Positions 1-9,032 are shown, counted from the first letter of the stretch. The stretch: DNA of 64,000 nt from Streptomyces paludis (GCF_003344965.1 NZ_CP031194.1:2232001-2296000); one strand, 5' to 3'. The notes: generated by a model from the letters alone, not told the origin. Numbers and translations are program-made.

Positions 1-1
1 C

Positions 2-181
2 CCGGCGAAGCTGCCCGCCTCGGTGAGTGTCTTCAACTTCCTCAGCGCGCACGACCAGACGCAGTACGGACAGCTGTCGGCGTTCTCGATCATCTACTCG
101 ATCCCCGTCGTGGTGCTCTACCTGCTGCTGGCGCGCAAGCTCGGCGGCGGATTCGCGCTGGGCGGCGCGCTGAAGGGCTGA
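2..181 (+). CDS. Carbohydrate ABC transporter permease, C-terminal end (partial)
   Basis: An open frame enters from the left edge and stops with TGA at 179-181. The 59 visible residues contain a hydrophobic last membrane segment (IIYSIPVVVLYLLLARKL) and end in GGGFALGGALKG, typical of the C-terminus of MalG/CUT1-type sugar permeases. The family assignment is from this tail only. The gene lies about 130 bp upstream of an alpha-mannosidase in the same orientation, which suggests a glycan-uptake locus (mannoside or N-glycan derived sugars). The 5' part is outside the window. Confidence 0.6.
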   Translation, partial: PAKLPASVSVFNFLSAHDQTQYGQLSAFSIIYSIPVVVLYLLLARKLGGGFALGGALKG

Positions 182-309
182 CGCTCAAGGGCTGACGCTC
201 GCGAGCGAGCGATGCCCTCACGGACTGACTGCACGGCCTCCCCCACCCGGTACGCACCACTCCCGTACCGCCCCGCACCACCCTGACTTCCCGTTACGGA
301 GAACCACCC

Positions 310-3300
310 ATGCACAACGACCGCGAAGTGATCGAGCAGCGGCTCGACCGCGTGCTGAACCAGCGCATACGGCCCGCCGTCCACGCCCGGTCCATTCCGC
401 TCCAGGTCGAGATCTGGAACGTACCCGGCGAGCCCGTCCCGGTCGCCGAGGGCCTGGCCGCCGCGTACCGCCCGGTCGCGGTCGGTGACCTCTGGGGGCC
501 CGCGTGGTCGACCAGCTGGTTCCGGATCTCCGGTACGGTGCCGGCCGAGTGGGCCGGGCTGCCGGTGGAGGCCGTACTCGACCTCGGGTTCGGCACGACG
601 GAGCCGGGCTTCTCCACCGAGGGTCTGGTGTACCGGGCCGACGGGACCGCCGTGAAGGCGCTCAACCCCCGTAACGCCTGGCTGCCGGTGAGCGAGAGCG
701 CCGAAGGCGGCGAGGAGTTCGTCCGCTTCATCGAGGCCGCCGCCAACCCGGTGGTCATGCACACCGGCCCCGGCCAGCTCTCCTTCGGCCCGACCCCGGT
801 CGGCGGCCGGGCGGCCTGGTTCGGCGACGAGCACGGCTCGACCCCGGCGGGCGAGCCGCTGTACCGGCTGCGCCGGATGGACCTCGCGGTCTTCGACGCC
901 ACGGTCTTCGAACTCGTCCAGGACCTCGATGTCCTCGGCCAGCTGATGCACGAGCTGCCCACGGACACCCCGCGCCGCTGGCAGCTCGCCAAGGCCGTCG
1001 AGCGCGCGCTGGACGCCATCGACCTCCAGGACATCAGCGGTACGGCCGCCGCCGCGCGCGAGGCACTCGCCCCGGCGCTGGCCGCCCCGGCCGTCGCGAG
1101 CGCGCACCGTATCTCCGCCGTCGGCCACGCGCACATCGACACGGCGTGGCTGTGGCCGCTGCGCGAGACGGTCCGCAAGGTCGCCCGTACGGTCTCCAAT
1201 GTCACGCAGCTGATGGACGACCACCCCGAGTTCAAGTTCGTGATGTCCCAGGCGCAGCAGCTCGCCTGGCTGAAGGAGCACCGCCCGGAGGTGTACGCGC
1301 GGGCCCAGGAGAAGGCGAAGACCGGGCAGTTCCTGCCGACGGGCAGCCTCTGGGTGGAGCCGGACACGAACATCACGGGCGGCGAGGCGCTGGCGCGGCA
1401 GTTCGTGCACGGAAAGCGCTTCTACCTCGACGAGTTCGGTGTCGAGACCGAGGAGATGTGGCTGCCCGACACCTTCGGCTACAACGCGGCGCTGCCGCAG
1501 CTGATGAAGCTGGCCGGGGTGAAGTGGTTCCTGACGCAGAAGATCTCCTGGAACACCACCAACAAGTTCCCGCACCACACCTTCCGCTGGGAGGGCATCG
1601 ACGGCACCCGGATCCTCAGCCACTTCCCGCCGGTCGACACGTACAACAGCGATCTGTCCGGCGCCGAAGTCGCCCACAGCGTAAGGAACTTCCAGGACAA
1701 GGGCGCCACGAACCGCTCGATGATCCCGTTCGGTTACGGGGACGGCGGCGGCGGCCCGACCCGCGAGATGGTGGCCCGCGCGGGCCGTCTCGCGGACCTG
1801 GAGGGCTCGGCCCGGATCGCGATCGAGAAGCCGGCCGACTTCTTCGAGCAGGCGGAGGCGGACTACCCGGACGCGCCGGTGTGGGTCGGCGAGCTGTATC
1901 TGGAGTTCCACCGGGGCACACTGACCAGCCAGCTGGCGGGCAAGCAGGGGAACAGGCGCAGCGAGCACCTGCTGCGCGAGGCGGAGCTGTGGGCGGCGAC
2001 CGCGGCGGTACGCGGCGATTTCGACTACCCCCACGAGCAGCTGGACCGTATCTGGAAGACCGTTCTGCTGCACCAGTTCCACGACATCCTGCCGGGCACG
2101 TCGATCGCGTGGGTGCACCGCGAGGCGGAGGAGACGTACGCGGAGCTGGCGCGTGAGCTGGGCGAACTGATCGAGCGGGCGCAGCGCTCGCTGGCCGGTC
2201 CGGCGACGGACGGCGGCGAGGTCGTCTTCAACGCGGCGCCGCACCCGCGCGGCGGCGTACCGGCGCTGGGCGGCACGGTCCGTACGGCGGCGTCCGCGGC
2301 GGCGGTGGCCCCGGTGGCCGAGGGCACGGATCTGGTCCTGGACAACGGTCTGGTACGGGTCGTGATCGACGCCCGTGGTCTGATCACCTCGGCGTACGAC
2401 CTGACGGCGGACCGCGAGGCGCTGGCCCCGGGCACGACGGCCAACCTGCTCCAGCTGCACCAGGACTTCCCGAACGAGTGGGACGCCTGGGACATCGACG
2501 CCTTCTACCGCAACTCGGTCCGCGACCTGACGGAGGTGGAGGAGGTGACGGCGACCGCGACCGGAGTGTCGGTCACCCGTGCCTTCAACGCCTCCCGGAT
2601 CACCCAGACGCTGACCCTGCGCGAGGGCGCCCGCCGGCTGGACATCGACAACGTCATCGACTGGCACGAGAAGGAGAAGCTCCTCAAGGCGGCCTTCCCG
2701 CTGGACGTACGGGCCGCGCACTCCACGGCGGAGATCCCGTACGGTCACGTCGAGCGCCCCACGCACACCAACACCAGCTGGGACGCGGCGAAGTTCGAGT
2801 TCTGCGCGCACCGCTTCCTGCATGTGGGCGAGCGCGGCTGGGGTGCGGCGCTGGTCAACGACTCGACGTACGGCCATGACGTCACCCGGGACGTACGCGA
2901 GGACGGCGGGACGACCACCACGGTCCGCCTCTCCCTGCTGCGCGCGCCCCTCTTCCCGGACCCCGACGCGGACCAGGGCCGCCACCGCCTCTCCTACGGC
3001 TTCGTCATCGGCGCCGAGGTGGCGGACGCGGTCCGCGAGGGCTACCACCTGAACCTGCCCGAGCGCGCGGTCCCCGGCTCGGCGGCGGTGGCACCGCTGG
3101 TGGAGGTCGACAACGACGCGGTGGTGATCGAGGCGGTCAAGCTGGCGGACGACCGCTCGGGCGACCTGGTGGTACGCCTGTACGAGGCCCATGGCGCGCG
3201 CGCCGGGGCGACCCTGACCACCAGCTTCCCGCTGGCGGGCGCGGAGGCGACGGACCTGCTGGAGCGGCCCCTGCCGGAGGAGACGGCGGCGGAGTACACG

Positions 3301-3378
3301 GCGGGGGCGGAGGCGTCGGTGGGGCTGCGGCTGCGGCCGTTCCAGATCCTGACGCTGAGGCTGAAGGCGGGCGCGTAA
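310..3378 (+). CDS. Alpha-mannosidase, glycoside hydrolase family 38
   Basis: This is a 1022-residue protein of normal GH38 length. The zinc-binding segment GHAHIDTAWLWPL lies near residue 273, with the His and Asp that ligate zinc in GH38. WLPDTFGYNAALPQLM near residue 385 holds the Asp that serves as nucleophile in the family, and HQFHDILPGTSI near 585 starts the middle domain. The C-terminal half is the all-beta GH38 domain. No signal peptide is visible, so it probably acts in the cytoplasm on imported oligomannosides, consistent with the sugar permease just upstream. The ATG at 310 follows an ACGGAGAACC stretch that serves as ribosome site. Ordinary chromosomal gene outside the biosynthetic block. 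Confidence 0.93.
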   Translation: MHNDREVIEQRLDRVLNQRIRPAVHARSIPLQVEIWNVPGEPVPVAEGLAAAYRPVAVGDLWGPAWSTSWFRISGTVPAEWAGLPVEAVLDLGFGTTEPGFSTEGLVYRADGTAVKALNPRNAWLPVSESAEGGEEFVRFIEAAANPVVMHTGPGQLSFGPTPVGGRAAWFGDEHGSTPAGEPLYRLRRMDLAVFDATVFELVQDLDVLGQLMHELPTDTPRRWQLAKAVERALDAIDLQDISGTAAAAREALAPALAAPAVASAHRISAVGHAHIDTAWLWPLRETVRKVARTVSNVTQLMDDHPEFKFVMSQAQQLAWLKEHRPEVYARAQEKAKTGQFLPTGSLWVEPDTNITGGEALARQFVHGKRFYLDEFGVETEEMWLPDTFGYNAALPQLMKLAGVKWFLTQKISWNTTNKFPHHTFRWEGIDGTRILSHFPPVDTYNSDLSGAEVAHSVRNFQDKGATNRSMIPFGYGDGGGGPTREMVARAGRLADLEGSARIAIEKPADFFEQAEADYPDAPVWVGELYLEFHRGTLTSQLAGKQGNRRSEHLLREAELWAATAAVRGDFDYPHEQLDRIWKTVLLHQFHDILPGTSIAWVHREAEETYAELARELGELIERAQRSLAGPATDGGEVVFNAAPHPRGGVPALGGTVRTAASAAAVAPVAEGTDLVLDNGLVRVVIDARGLITSAYDLTADREALAPGTTANLLQLHQDFPNEWDAWDIDAFYRNSVRDLTEVEEVTATATGVSVTRAFNASRITQTLTLREGARRLDIDNVIDWHEKEKLLKAAFPLDVRAAHSTAEIPYGHVERPTHTNTSWDAAKFEFCAHRFLHVGERGWGAALVNDSTYGHDVTRDVREDGGTTTTVRLSLLRAPLFPDPDADQGRHRLSYGFVIGAEVADAVREGYHLNLPERAVPGSAAVAPLVEVDNDAVVIEAVKLADDRSGDLVVRLYEAHGARAGATLTTSFPLAGAEATDLLERPLPEETAAEYTAGAEASVGLRLRPFQILTLRLKAGA

Positions 3379-3390
3379 CGCCGTAGGGGG

Positions 3391-3424
3391 GTGGGGGCGG
3401 ACCAAGAACAGGGTCCGCCCCCAC
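3391..3424 (+). terminator. Stem-loop terminator after the alpha-mannosidase
   Basis: A perfect 13 bp stem (3391-3403 GTGGGGGCGGACC paired with 3412-3424) with an 8-base loop, 13 bp after the mannosidase stop. There is no U-tract, as is common for actinomycete terminators. Confidence 0.75.
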
Positions 3425-3479
3425 TGCCATGCCCATGCCCGCCCCCGTACCCGTCCCCGTCCCCTGACAAGATGGGGAG

Positions 3480-4013
3480 ATGACCGAGATCCAGACCCCC
3501 CGCCTGCTCCTGCGCCGCTGGCACGAGGACGACCTCGTCCCCATGGCCGAGATCAACGCCGACCCCGAGGTCATGCGGTGGATCGACGACGGCGAGGTCC
3601 TCGACACCGACGGCACGGCCGAGGCCATCGAGGTGTGGGAGGAGGAGTGGGACGAGGAGGGCTTCGGCATCTTCGCCGTGGAACTGCTCGCCTCGGGCGA
3701 ACTGGCGGGCTTCACGGGCCTGTCCGTACCGCACTACCTGCCCGGGGAACTGCCGGCCGTGGAGATCGGCTGGCGCCTGGGCCAGCCGTTCTGGGGCCAG
3801 GGCTACGCGTCCGAAGCGGCCCACGCGGCCCTGGAGTTCGCCCTCCAGGACCGGGGCCTGGACCGTGTCATCAGCATCAGCCGCCCGGGCAACGAGGCGT
3901 CGGAGAACGTGATGCGGAAGCTGGGCATGGAGCTGGACCACACCACCAGCCACCCCCGCTACGGCTTCCCCCTCCACGTACACGCCATCGACCTGACCGA
4001 ATTCACGGCCTGA
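3480..4013 (+). CDS. GNAT family N-acetyltransferase (RimJ/RimL-like)
   Basis: 177 residues. The N-terminus TPRLLLRRWHEDDLVPM is the beta1-alpha1 start of RimJ/RimL-type acetyltransferases. IGWRLGQPFWGQGYASEA at about residues 98-115 carries the acetyl-CoA pyrophosphate-binding Q/RxxGxG/A loop, and the end contains the usual NxxSxxVMxKLGM segment. It should transfer acetyl from acetyl-CoA to an amine; the substrate cannot be told. Single-gene unit between two stem-loops. Unrelated in context to the downstream biosynthetic genes. Confidence 0.85.
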   Translation: MTEIQTPRLLLRRWHEDDLVPMAEINADPEVMRWIDDGEVLDTDGTAEAIEVWEEEWDEEGFGIFAVELLASGELAGFTGLSVPHYLPGELPAVEIGWRLGQPFWGQGYASEAAHAALEFALQDRGLDRVISISRPGNEASENVMRKLGMELDHTTSHPRYGFPLHVHAIDLTEFTA

Positions 4014-4079
4014 ACCGCCTGCGGGCGCGTCGGAGGAGTGCGCCCGGATCCGTAGCGGGAGAGACCTCCGCCGAACGGG

Positions 4080-4100
4080 CCTCCGGCGGCCCGCCGGAGG
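4080..4100 (+). terminator. Stem-loop after the GNAT gene
   Basis: Perfect 10 bp arms (CCTCCGGCGG and its complement) separated by one base, about 65 bp after the GNAT stop. Probable factor-independent terminator; no T-run follows. Confidence 0.55.
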
Positions 4101-4258
4101 GTCAACTCCCTTGCCCCAAAGGGCAGTTACACAACCTGTACACATTCTTCAGAACCAGGCCCCCGGCAGATCGCTCTCAGTCTCCGTATTGATCAGTTGG
4201 AACGGTGGAACGACGCGAAAGCAGCGGTCGCACCGTGCCCGAAGCACATGGAGATTCA

Positions 4259-5062
4259 GTGAAGTCCGCTCGTCGCGCCGCCCGTTCCATCGGGTTCGCC
4301 ACCCTCGCCGCTGTCGCCACGTTCTCGCTGACAGCCTGCGACGGCGATGACAGCTCGGCCGCCGCCGGCTCATCGGCCAGCCCATCGGCGTCCACCGATC
4401 CATCGGCCTCCGCCGAGCCGTCGAAGGAGTCGGAGTCGGAGTCGGAGTCGGGAGAATCGGGCTCCGACAAGTCGGGGGCGACCGGCTCCACCGGCTCCAC
4501 CGGCTCCGGCTCCACCGGCGGGTCCAGCTCGTCCGGCGGGTCCGGCTCCACCGGCGGCTCCAGCTCGTCCGGCGGCTCCAGCTCCTCCGGCTCCGGATCC
4601 ACGGGCGGCGGGAGCAGCACGGACGACGACGAGGACGTGCCCGAGGCCCGTTCGTGCAACACCAGCTCTGTCAGCGTCAAGCTGGAAGCATCCGGCGGTA
4701 CCGTGCCGGTCGCCATTCTCAAGGCCACCAACAAGACGTCCACCGCATGCAGCCTGCACGGCTTCCCGTTCGTCGGCTGGCCGAACGCCCAGGCGCCGCT
4801 TTTCGAAGCCACCAGCACCGCCTACAACGGCGGGCTGCTTCTGGAGCCGGGTGTCACCGCCTACGCCTCCATCCGCCTGGAGCAGGGTGATGCCAACAAC
4901 ATGCACCGTGAGAAGAGCATCACCGTCCAGTTCGCCGACTCCCAGCAGAGGGGCATCGGTGGCACCGCCACAGTCGCCGCCCCCGGCGGCGCCGGCATCG
5001 CCCTGAGCGACAAGTCCACCGTCACCTACTGGGTCGACAACCAGGAGCAAGCGATGCGCTGA
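4259..5062 (+). CDS. Secreted lipoprotein, DUF4232-like, with Ser/Gly-rich linker
   Basis: 267 residues from the GTG at 4259, preceded by GGAG. This start gives a clean lipoprotein signal: a basic start (KSARRAARS), a hydrophobic stretch and the lipobox LTAC at about residues 25-28. An upstream ATG at 4205 would add 18 non-signal residues and is less likely. After the lipid-anchored Cys comes about 110 residues of Ser/Gly/Glu/Thr-rich low-complexity linker. The C-terminal domain of about 140 residues has two cysteines (SCNTSS and ACSLHGFPF) and resembles DUF4232 domains of streptomycete surface proteins. Function unknown. A paralogue with the same layout lies convergently at 5288-6073. Confidence 0.8.
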   Translation: MKSARRAARSIGFATLAAVATFSLTACDGDDSSAAAGSSASPSASTDPSASAEPSKESESESESGESGSDKSGATGSTGSTGSGSTGGSSSSGGSGSTGGSSSSGGSSSSGSGSTGGGSSTDDDEDVPEARSCNTSSVSVKLEASGGTVPVAILKATNKTSTACSLHGFPFVGWPNAQAPLFEATSTAYNGGLLLEPGVTAYASIRLEQGDANNMHREKSITVQFADSQQRGIGGTATVAAPGGAGIALSDKSTVTYWVDNQEQAMR

Positions 5063-5228
5063 ACATCGCCCTCGCACCACCGGTCCGAGTAGTCCACAGG
5101 AGCTGTCCGCCTCCCCCAGGGCGGACAGTGAACAGCGAAGCACCCCTCCGGCCACGGACCGCCCCGGCCCCGGACCGCCGCGCGCCGGCCACTCCCACGT
5201 TCTTCTGAATCCGGTCCACCGCGCACAC

Positions 5229-5279
5229 ACGAAAGTGCTGGCCGCAGCCGCCACGAGCGGCCGCGACCAGCACTTTCGT
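5229..5279. terminator. Bidirectional terminator between the two lipoprotein genes
   Basis: Two 22-base arms (5229-5250 and 5258-5279) pair with only two G-U type mismatches around a 7-base loop, between convergent genes. The right arm ends 9 bp from the stop of the minus-strand gene, so it can serve both. Confidence 0.85.
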
Positions 5280-5287
5280 CATATGCC

Positions 5288-6073
5288 CTAGTAGTTGCGG
5301 AGGTTGGGGATGGCCTTCTGCTGGTCGGTGTGCCAGTACGAGACGATGGGCTTGTTGACCTCGCCCCAGCCCTTGGGGACCTTGAACGTGACGGGCGTGT
5401 CGGTCTCGAAGGTGATGAGGGAGAAGTTGCTGTACTCCTTGGCCCCGCCGTCGTCGACAGAGATGGGCATGACGCCGAGGTAGGCGACGGCGGAACCGGT
5501 GAGCTTGATGTTCTCCGGCTTGTCCTTCTTGTCGATGGTGGCGTTGCCGTCCACGTCGGCGCCGTAGAAGAGCGACGGCACGTCGCCCAGGTGACAGGTG
5601 ATGCCGGACTTGGCCTGCGCCTTGATGTACATGTAGCCGCCGGCCTGGGTGTCCGTGCCGACCGTGAGGGTCAGGTCGCCGTTTCCGCACGACTGCCCGT
5701 AGCCGTCCTTGCCGGCGTCGTCACCGCTGGAGCCAGAACCGGTGGACCCACTGGAGCCGGTGGACCCACCGGACCCACCGGACCCGCTGGAGCCCGAGCC
5801 AGTAGAGCCGGTGGAGCCGCCTCCGGTGGAGCCACCACTCGTCGACCCATCGGAGCTGGAACCGGCTTCGCCGGCGTCCGTGCCGGTCGAGGGGGAGGAG
5901 GCACCGTCGCTCGCCTCGGGAGAGGCGGAGCTTTCACTCGCCGAGGGGCTGCTGCCGGCCGCCGCGTCGGCGGCGTCGTCCGAGTCGCAGGCGGTGGCGG
6001 TGGCGGCGAGGGCTGTCACCGCCACCGCTGTCATGGCGAGGCGGGCAAGGCGGGAGGTGGGGCGCGAGCGCAT
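5288..6073 (-). CDS. Secreted lipoprotein, DUF4232-like, with Ser/Gly-rich linker
   Basis: 261 residues from the ATG at 6073 (MRSRPTSRLARLAMTAVAV). The more upstream ATG at 6133 would put 20 non-signal residues before the signal peptide. The lipobox region is ATATAC followed by DSDD, so it is probably lipid-anchored. A long (Ser/Gly/Thr)n linker follows, then a domain of about 125 residues starting at YGQSCGNGDLTLTVG with a second cysteine at ITCHLGDVPSLF. It has the same architecture as the convergent lipoprotein at 4259-5062, so the pair probably arose by duplication. Function unknown. Last ordinary gene before the presumed island edge. Confidence 0.8.
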   Translation of the reverse strand: MRSRPTSRLARLAMTAVAVTALAATATACDSDDAADAAAGSSPSASESSASPEASDGASSPSTGTDAGEAGSSSDGSTSGGSTGGGSTGSTGSGSSGSGGSGGSTGSSGSTGSGSSGDDAGKDGYGQSCGNGDLTLTVGTDTQAGGYMYIKAQAKSGITCHLGDVPSLFYGADVDGNATIDKKDKPENIKLTGSAVAYLGVMPISVDDGGAKEYSNFSLITFETDTPVTFKVPKGWGEVNKPIVSYWHTDQQKAIPNLRNY

Positions 6074-6249
6074 GCGAAACTCCGTGAACTGTGTGGGTTG
6101 ATGGTGCCGCGTCAGAGGTTTCAGCCGTACCACCAGCTCCGCCCGTTGGTGTCCGCGGCGGCCGTCGTGCTGTCCTGCTGCTGTCGATAACTGTAGGAGG
6201 CAGGAGTTTCTCGAATGATCTCGTGACTGTCGTGATTCTGTATCAACTG

Positions 6250-6424
6250 CCTTGCCTCAAGGCTGAGTTGGAGGGAGCGGTAGGGCAGCGGTTTCAGGTG
6301 GAGGTCGCGCTCCGGGTCCCACTGCACGCGTGCCGGTGCTCGCTTCAACTCCCGTTTCCAGGACGCCCGGTCGGGGTGGACCGAGGGCACGCAGTGGGAG
6401 AGGCAGGCGTTGTCCAGCGCCCAG
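6250..6424 (-). pseudogene. Truncated DUF4291 gene fragment (left copy)
   Basis: Translation on the minus strand gives WALDNACLSHCVPSVHPDRA and the following 40 residues, nearly identical to the middle of the complete DUF4291 protein at 61414-62004. Nothing corresponds to the first ~95 residues: similarity stops abruptly at 6424. On the 3' side similarity decays near 6250 and the frame runs on into unrelated sequence. It is therefore a fragment, not a gene. Confidence 0.85.
6286..6424 (-). repeat. 139 bp direct repeat, left copy (partner at 61621-61759)
   Basis: Base-by-base reading against 61621-61759 gives 6 mismatches and no gaps over 139 positions (about 96 percent identity), in the same orientation. 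The two copies bracket the whole biosynthetic block, about 55.3 kb apart. Confidence 0.9.
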
Positions 6425-6426
6425 CC

Positions 6427-6456
6427 GTGTGCCTTCCTGCCGGCAGGAAGGCACAC
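6427..6456. repeat. Perfect 30 bp loopless palindrome at the repeat boundary
   Basis: The 15 bases GTGTGCCTTCCTGCC at 6427-6441 are followed immediately by their exact reverse complement at 6442-6456. It begins 2 bp beyond the point where similarity to the DUF4291 gene ends. It could be a terminator, a protein-binding site or a recombination relic. Confidence 0.8.
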
Positions 6457-6892
6457 CCACCCCGGCGGGTCGGATCATGAAACCGTGACACGCGCGGACG
6501 GAAAGTCTCAATTGTTCTGAAAGCAACGACAGCAATGGTGTCAAGAGGCGCGAATGAGTCACACCGCGGCACCCAAAAGGGCCACGCCGAGCCTTGCGTT
6601 CTCGTATGACCATTGTATTATTTGTTTTCAGTTTGATCGTCTGATTGCGGGGGTTCAGGGAGATCACGACGGGGGAGTCCTGACGTCCAGGACAGGATGC
6701 GGCAGGAAACGGCGCAGCGCCGCCTGCGAATGTCCATGACGTTCTGCTCATTCTCAGCATGTCGCTACACCGCGTAGCTCCCATCACGCCCTGACCGGAC
6801 CGCTCCAGGAGCCGGTCCGGCCCCGAATCATGCGCGTGCTCAGTCAGAGTCGAACAATCTGCCTCAGCATCAGCAACAGGGGGAAGAAAGTA
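6457..6892. promoter_or_regulatory. Non-coding, AT-richer leader of the LuxR-type regulator
   Basis: 436 bases with no credible gene. Parts are clearly poorer in GC than the flanks (for example around 6600-6650), which is unusual for streptomycete coding DNA but usual for promoters. The ribosome site GGGGAAGAAAG precedes the ATG at 6893. It presumably holds the promoter of the regulator; I cannot define -10/-35 boxes with confidence. Confidence 0.4.
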
Positions 6893-7498
6893 ATGGGAAT
6901 CAACGTACTGGTATCCGACAAGTTAAATGTGTCCCGTTACGCGCTCAGCGCGCTGCTCGAAAAGGGCAAGGGGATCCAGGTCGTCGGGTCAGTGGGCGGC
7001 AATCTCGATGCGCTTGAGTACGCCGACGCGCATCAACCGGACGTCATAATCTTCAGCTTCGACGGCGCGGACGGCGACACCATCACCATTGCCGAGAAGA
7101 TCACGGGCCTTCCGAAGTGCCGATGTCTGCTGCTCGCCGAATCATTCACCCGATCGGTAGTACGCCAGGCATTCACCGGCGGAATCGCCGGGATGGTACA
7201 GCAGAACGCCTCTCCGTACCGCCTTTTCGAGGCTGTCCATCGAGTACACCAAGGCGAAAGGATCTTCGACACGGAGTTAACGGTAGCCGTACTGGGAAAC
7301 AGCGACTGCCCGTTGTCCGAGCGGCAACTCTCCGTGCTCGAAAAGCTCTCCCAAGGTGACACACTCAGCGAGATAGCCGCACAGTTGCACATCTCCGACG
7401 GAACCGTGCGGAACTACCTCTTGTCCGCGGTGACGAAACTGGGCGCACGTAACCGCATAGACGCACTGCGCATCGCGCAGGAATCACACTGGATCTGA
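6893..7498 (+). CDS. LuxR/NarL-type regulator with degenerate receiver domain
   Basis: 201 residues from the ATG at 6893 (GGGGAAGAAAG upstream). The N-terminal 120 residues have the receiver fold pattern, but the phosphorylation site is lost: PDVIIFSFDG has Ser where NarL-type receivers have the acceptor Asp, and the acidic pair near the start reads SDK. The C-terminal half (LSERQLSVLEKLSQGDTLSE, then LHISDGTVRNYLLSAVTKLG) is a complete LuxR helix-turn-helix. It is probably a phosphorylation-independent, cluster-situated transcription activator. First gene inside the presumed island, followed by an antiporter gene. Confidence 0.85.
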   Translation: MGINVLVSDKLNVSRYALSALLEKGKGIQVVGSVGGNLDALEYADAHQPDVIIFSFDGADGDTITIAEKITGLPKCRCLLLAESFTRSVVRQAFTGGIAGMVQQNASPYRLFEAVHRVHQGERIFDTELTVAVLGNSDCPLSERQLSVLEKLSQGDTLSEIAAQLHISDGTVRNYLLSAVTKLGARNRIDALRIAQESHWI

Positions 7499-7657
7499 AA
7501 TGTAAGCCACCCTCGGCGTGGGGACTTACGTCAGAACATTCCAGCTCTTATTGATGGAAAACCTCCGGCATCCGCCGCGCACGGCGCTGACCTGCATCAA
7601 TGCGGCACACCGGGCGGAACCGTATGAGTGACCATCAATATTCACGGAGGGTCGATC

Positions 7658-8968
7658 ATGGCGGATGCATCCGCTCGGAGCGCAGACCTGATCATCGCCA
7701 TCACGATGGCCGATATCGCCATCATTCTTGTCGCCGGCTCGATCCTGGGTTGGCTCGTCCGATACGTGCGCCAGCCGCCCGTCGTAGGAGAGATCATTGC
7801 CGGTATCGCCCTGGGGCCGAGTCTTCTCGGTCTACTGCCCGGGGATCTCCCCTCTCACATCTTCCCGAGTGAGGTGCGGCCGCATCTGTCGGCGATAGCC
7901 CAGGTCGGACTGCTCGTCTTCATGTTCGGAATCGGGTGGGAATTCGACAAGAGGTTGTTGCAGGGACGGCAAGGAACCGCAGCGGCAGTCTCGATCGCCT
8001 CGGTCGTGGTCTCTTTCGTCCTGGCCATCGGGCTCGCGGCGCTGCTGTACGACCGGCACAACGTCGTCAACGGAAAACACATCTCCTTTACCGCGTTCGC
8101 ACTTTTCATGGGCGCGGCAATGTCGATCACCGCTTTCCCCGTCCTGGCCCGGATACTGACCGAACACCGGATGATGGGAACGCGTGTCGGTGCACTGGCA
8201 CTGGCCAGCGCGGCCATCGACGATGTCCTCGCCTGGTGCCTGCTCGCGCTGGTGGCGGCGATCGTGACCGCGTCCGGCGGTTCCGGAGATTTCGCGCAGA
8301 CCATCGTCCTCTCCCTGCTCTATGTCACGGTGATGTTGCTCGTCGTGCGCCCCCTTCTGTCGTACCTCATACGCCGCCGGGTCCGTGACCGAATTCCTCC
8401 GCAGCTCATCGTGGTACTCGTCGCCGGCCTGTTCCTGTCCTCCTATGCGACGACATGGATCGGGATCCACGCGATATTCGGCGCTTTCGCCTTCGGCTTC
8501 GTCATGCCGAGAGAGCCGCGCGGTGTGCTCGACGAAGGAGCGAAAAGGCCATTCGGCGGGATCAGCCTGGTGTTGCTGCCAGTCTTTTTCATCGTCACCG
8601 GACTGAACGTCGACATCGGCGCACTGTCCGGACGTGACCTGCTCGAACTGAGCGCCATCATTTTCGTTGCCTGCGCCGGTAAGCTGATCGGCGCCTCGGT
8701 TCCCGGGAGACTGGCCGGAATGTCGTGGAGGGAGGCCGGCACCCTCGGCATCCTGATGAACACGCGCGGCCTCACCGAGTTGATCATCCTGAACGCCGGC
8801 GTCAGCCTCGGCGTCCTGGACGATCGGATGTTCACCATGATGGTCGTGATGGCGTTGTTCACGACCGTGCTCACCGGGCCGTTCCTCCCGAAGGCTCCGG
8901 TCCGCGTAGACCGGGCCGGATCCCGGGCCCTCTCGGAGGAGCCGGCCGCGGCTGCCTCCTCGGTGTAA
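7658..8968 (+). CDS. Cation/proton antiporter, CPA2 (Kef-type) family
   Basis: 436 residues from the ATG at 7658 (GGAGG 8 bp upstream). The protein is almost entirely hydrophobic with about 12 membrane segments and matches Na+(K+)/H+ exchanger proteins: an early RQPPVVGEIIAGIALGPSLL segment, a middle ASAAIDDVLAWCLLA with the buried Asp-Asp pair used for ion exchange in CPA2 members, and a late MNTRGLTELIILNAG segment. No cytoplasmic RCK domain. Such antiporters are frequent in polyketide/peptide clusters, where they may adjust ion balance or self-protection; the role here is unknown. Confidence 0.85.
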   Translation: MADASARSADLIIAITMADIAIILVAGSILGWLVRYVRQPPVVGEIIAGIALGPSLLGLLPGDLPSHIFPSEVRPHLSAIAQVGLLVFMFGIGWEFDKRLLQGRQGTAAAVSIASVVVSFVLAIGLAALLYDRHNVVNGKHISFTAFALFMGAAMSITAFPVLARILTEHRMMGTRVGALALASAAIDDVLAWCLLALVAAIVTASGGSGDFAQTIVLSLLYVTVMLLVVRPLLSYLIRRRVRDRIPPQLIVVLVAGLFLSSYATTWIGIHAIFGAFAFGFVMPREPRGVLDEGAKRPFGGISLVLLPVFFIVTGLNVDIGALSGRDLLELSAIIFVACAGKLIGASVPGRLAGMSWREAGTLGILMNTRGLTELIILNAGVSLGVLDDRMFTMMVVMALFTTVLTGPFLPKAPVRVDRAGSRALSEEPAAAASSV

Positions 8969-8984
8969 GCCGGTGGACAAGGCG

Positions 8985-9015
8985 ATCGCCGCCATGACAG
9001 TGCCATGGCGGCGAT
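8985..9015. terminator. Terminator between convergent antiporter and asparagine synthase genes
   Basis: A perfect 12 bp stem (8985-8996 ATCGCCGCCATG with 9004-9015) and a 7-base loop in the 64 bp gap between two convergent stops. It can act in both directions. Confidence 0.8.
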
Positions 9016-9032
9016 GCACCGAGCAGAGCCGA

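Noticed and set aside
118..3405. Very long minus-strand open frame opposite the alpha-mannosidase
   Set aside because: Arg/Gly/Val-rich translation without family motifs; it mirrors the GC-rich codons of the real GH38 gene on the other strand.
6121..6456. Possible 111-residue protein on the minus strand
   Set aside because: It is the DUF4291 fragment run on into unrelated sequence; no start or ribosome site, and it begins inside the palindrome.
7503..7530. GTAAG/CTTAC hairpin after the LuxR-type gene
   Set aside because: Only five perfectly paired outer bases with inner mismatches; not a convincing terminator.
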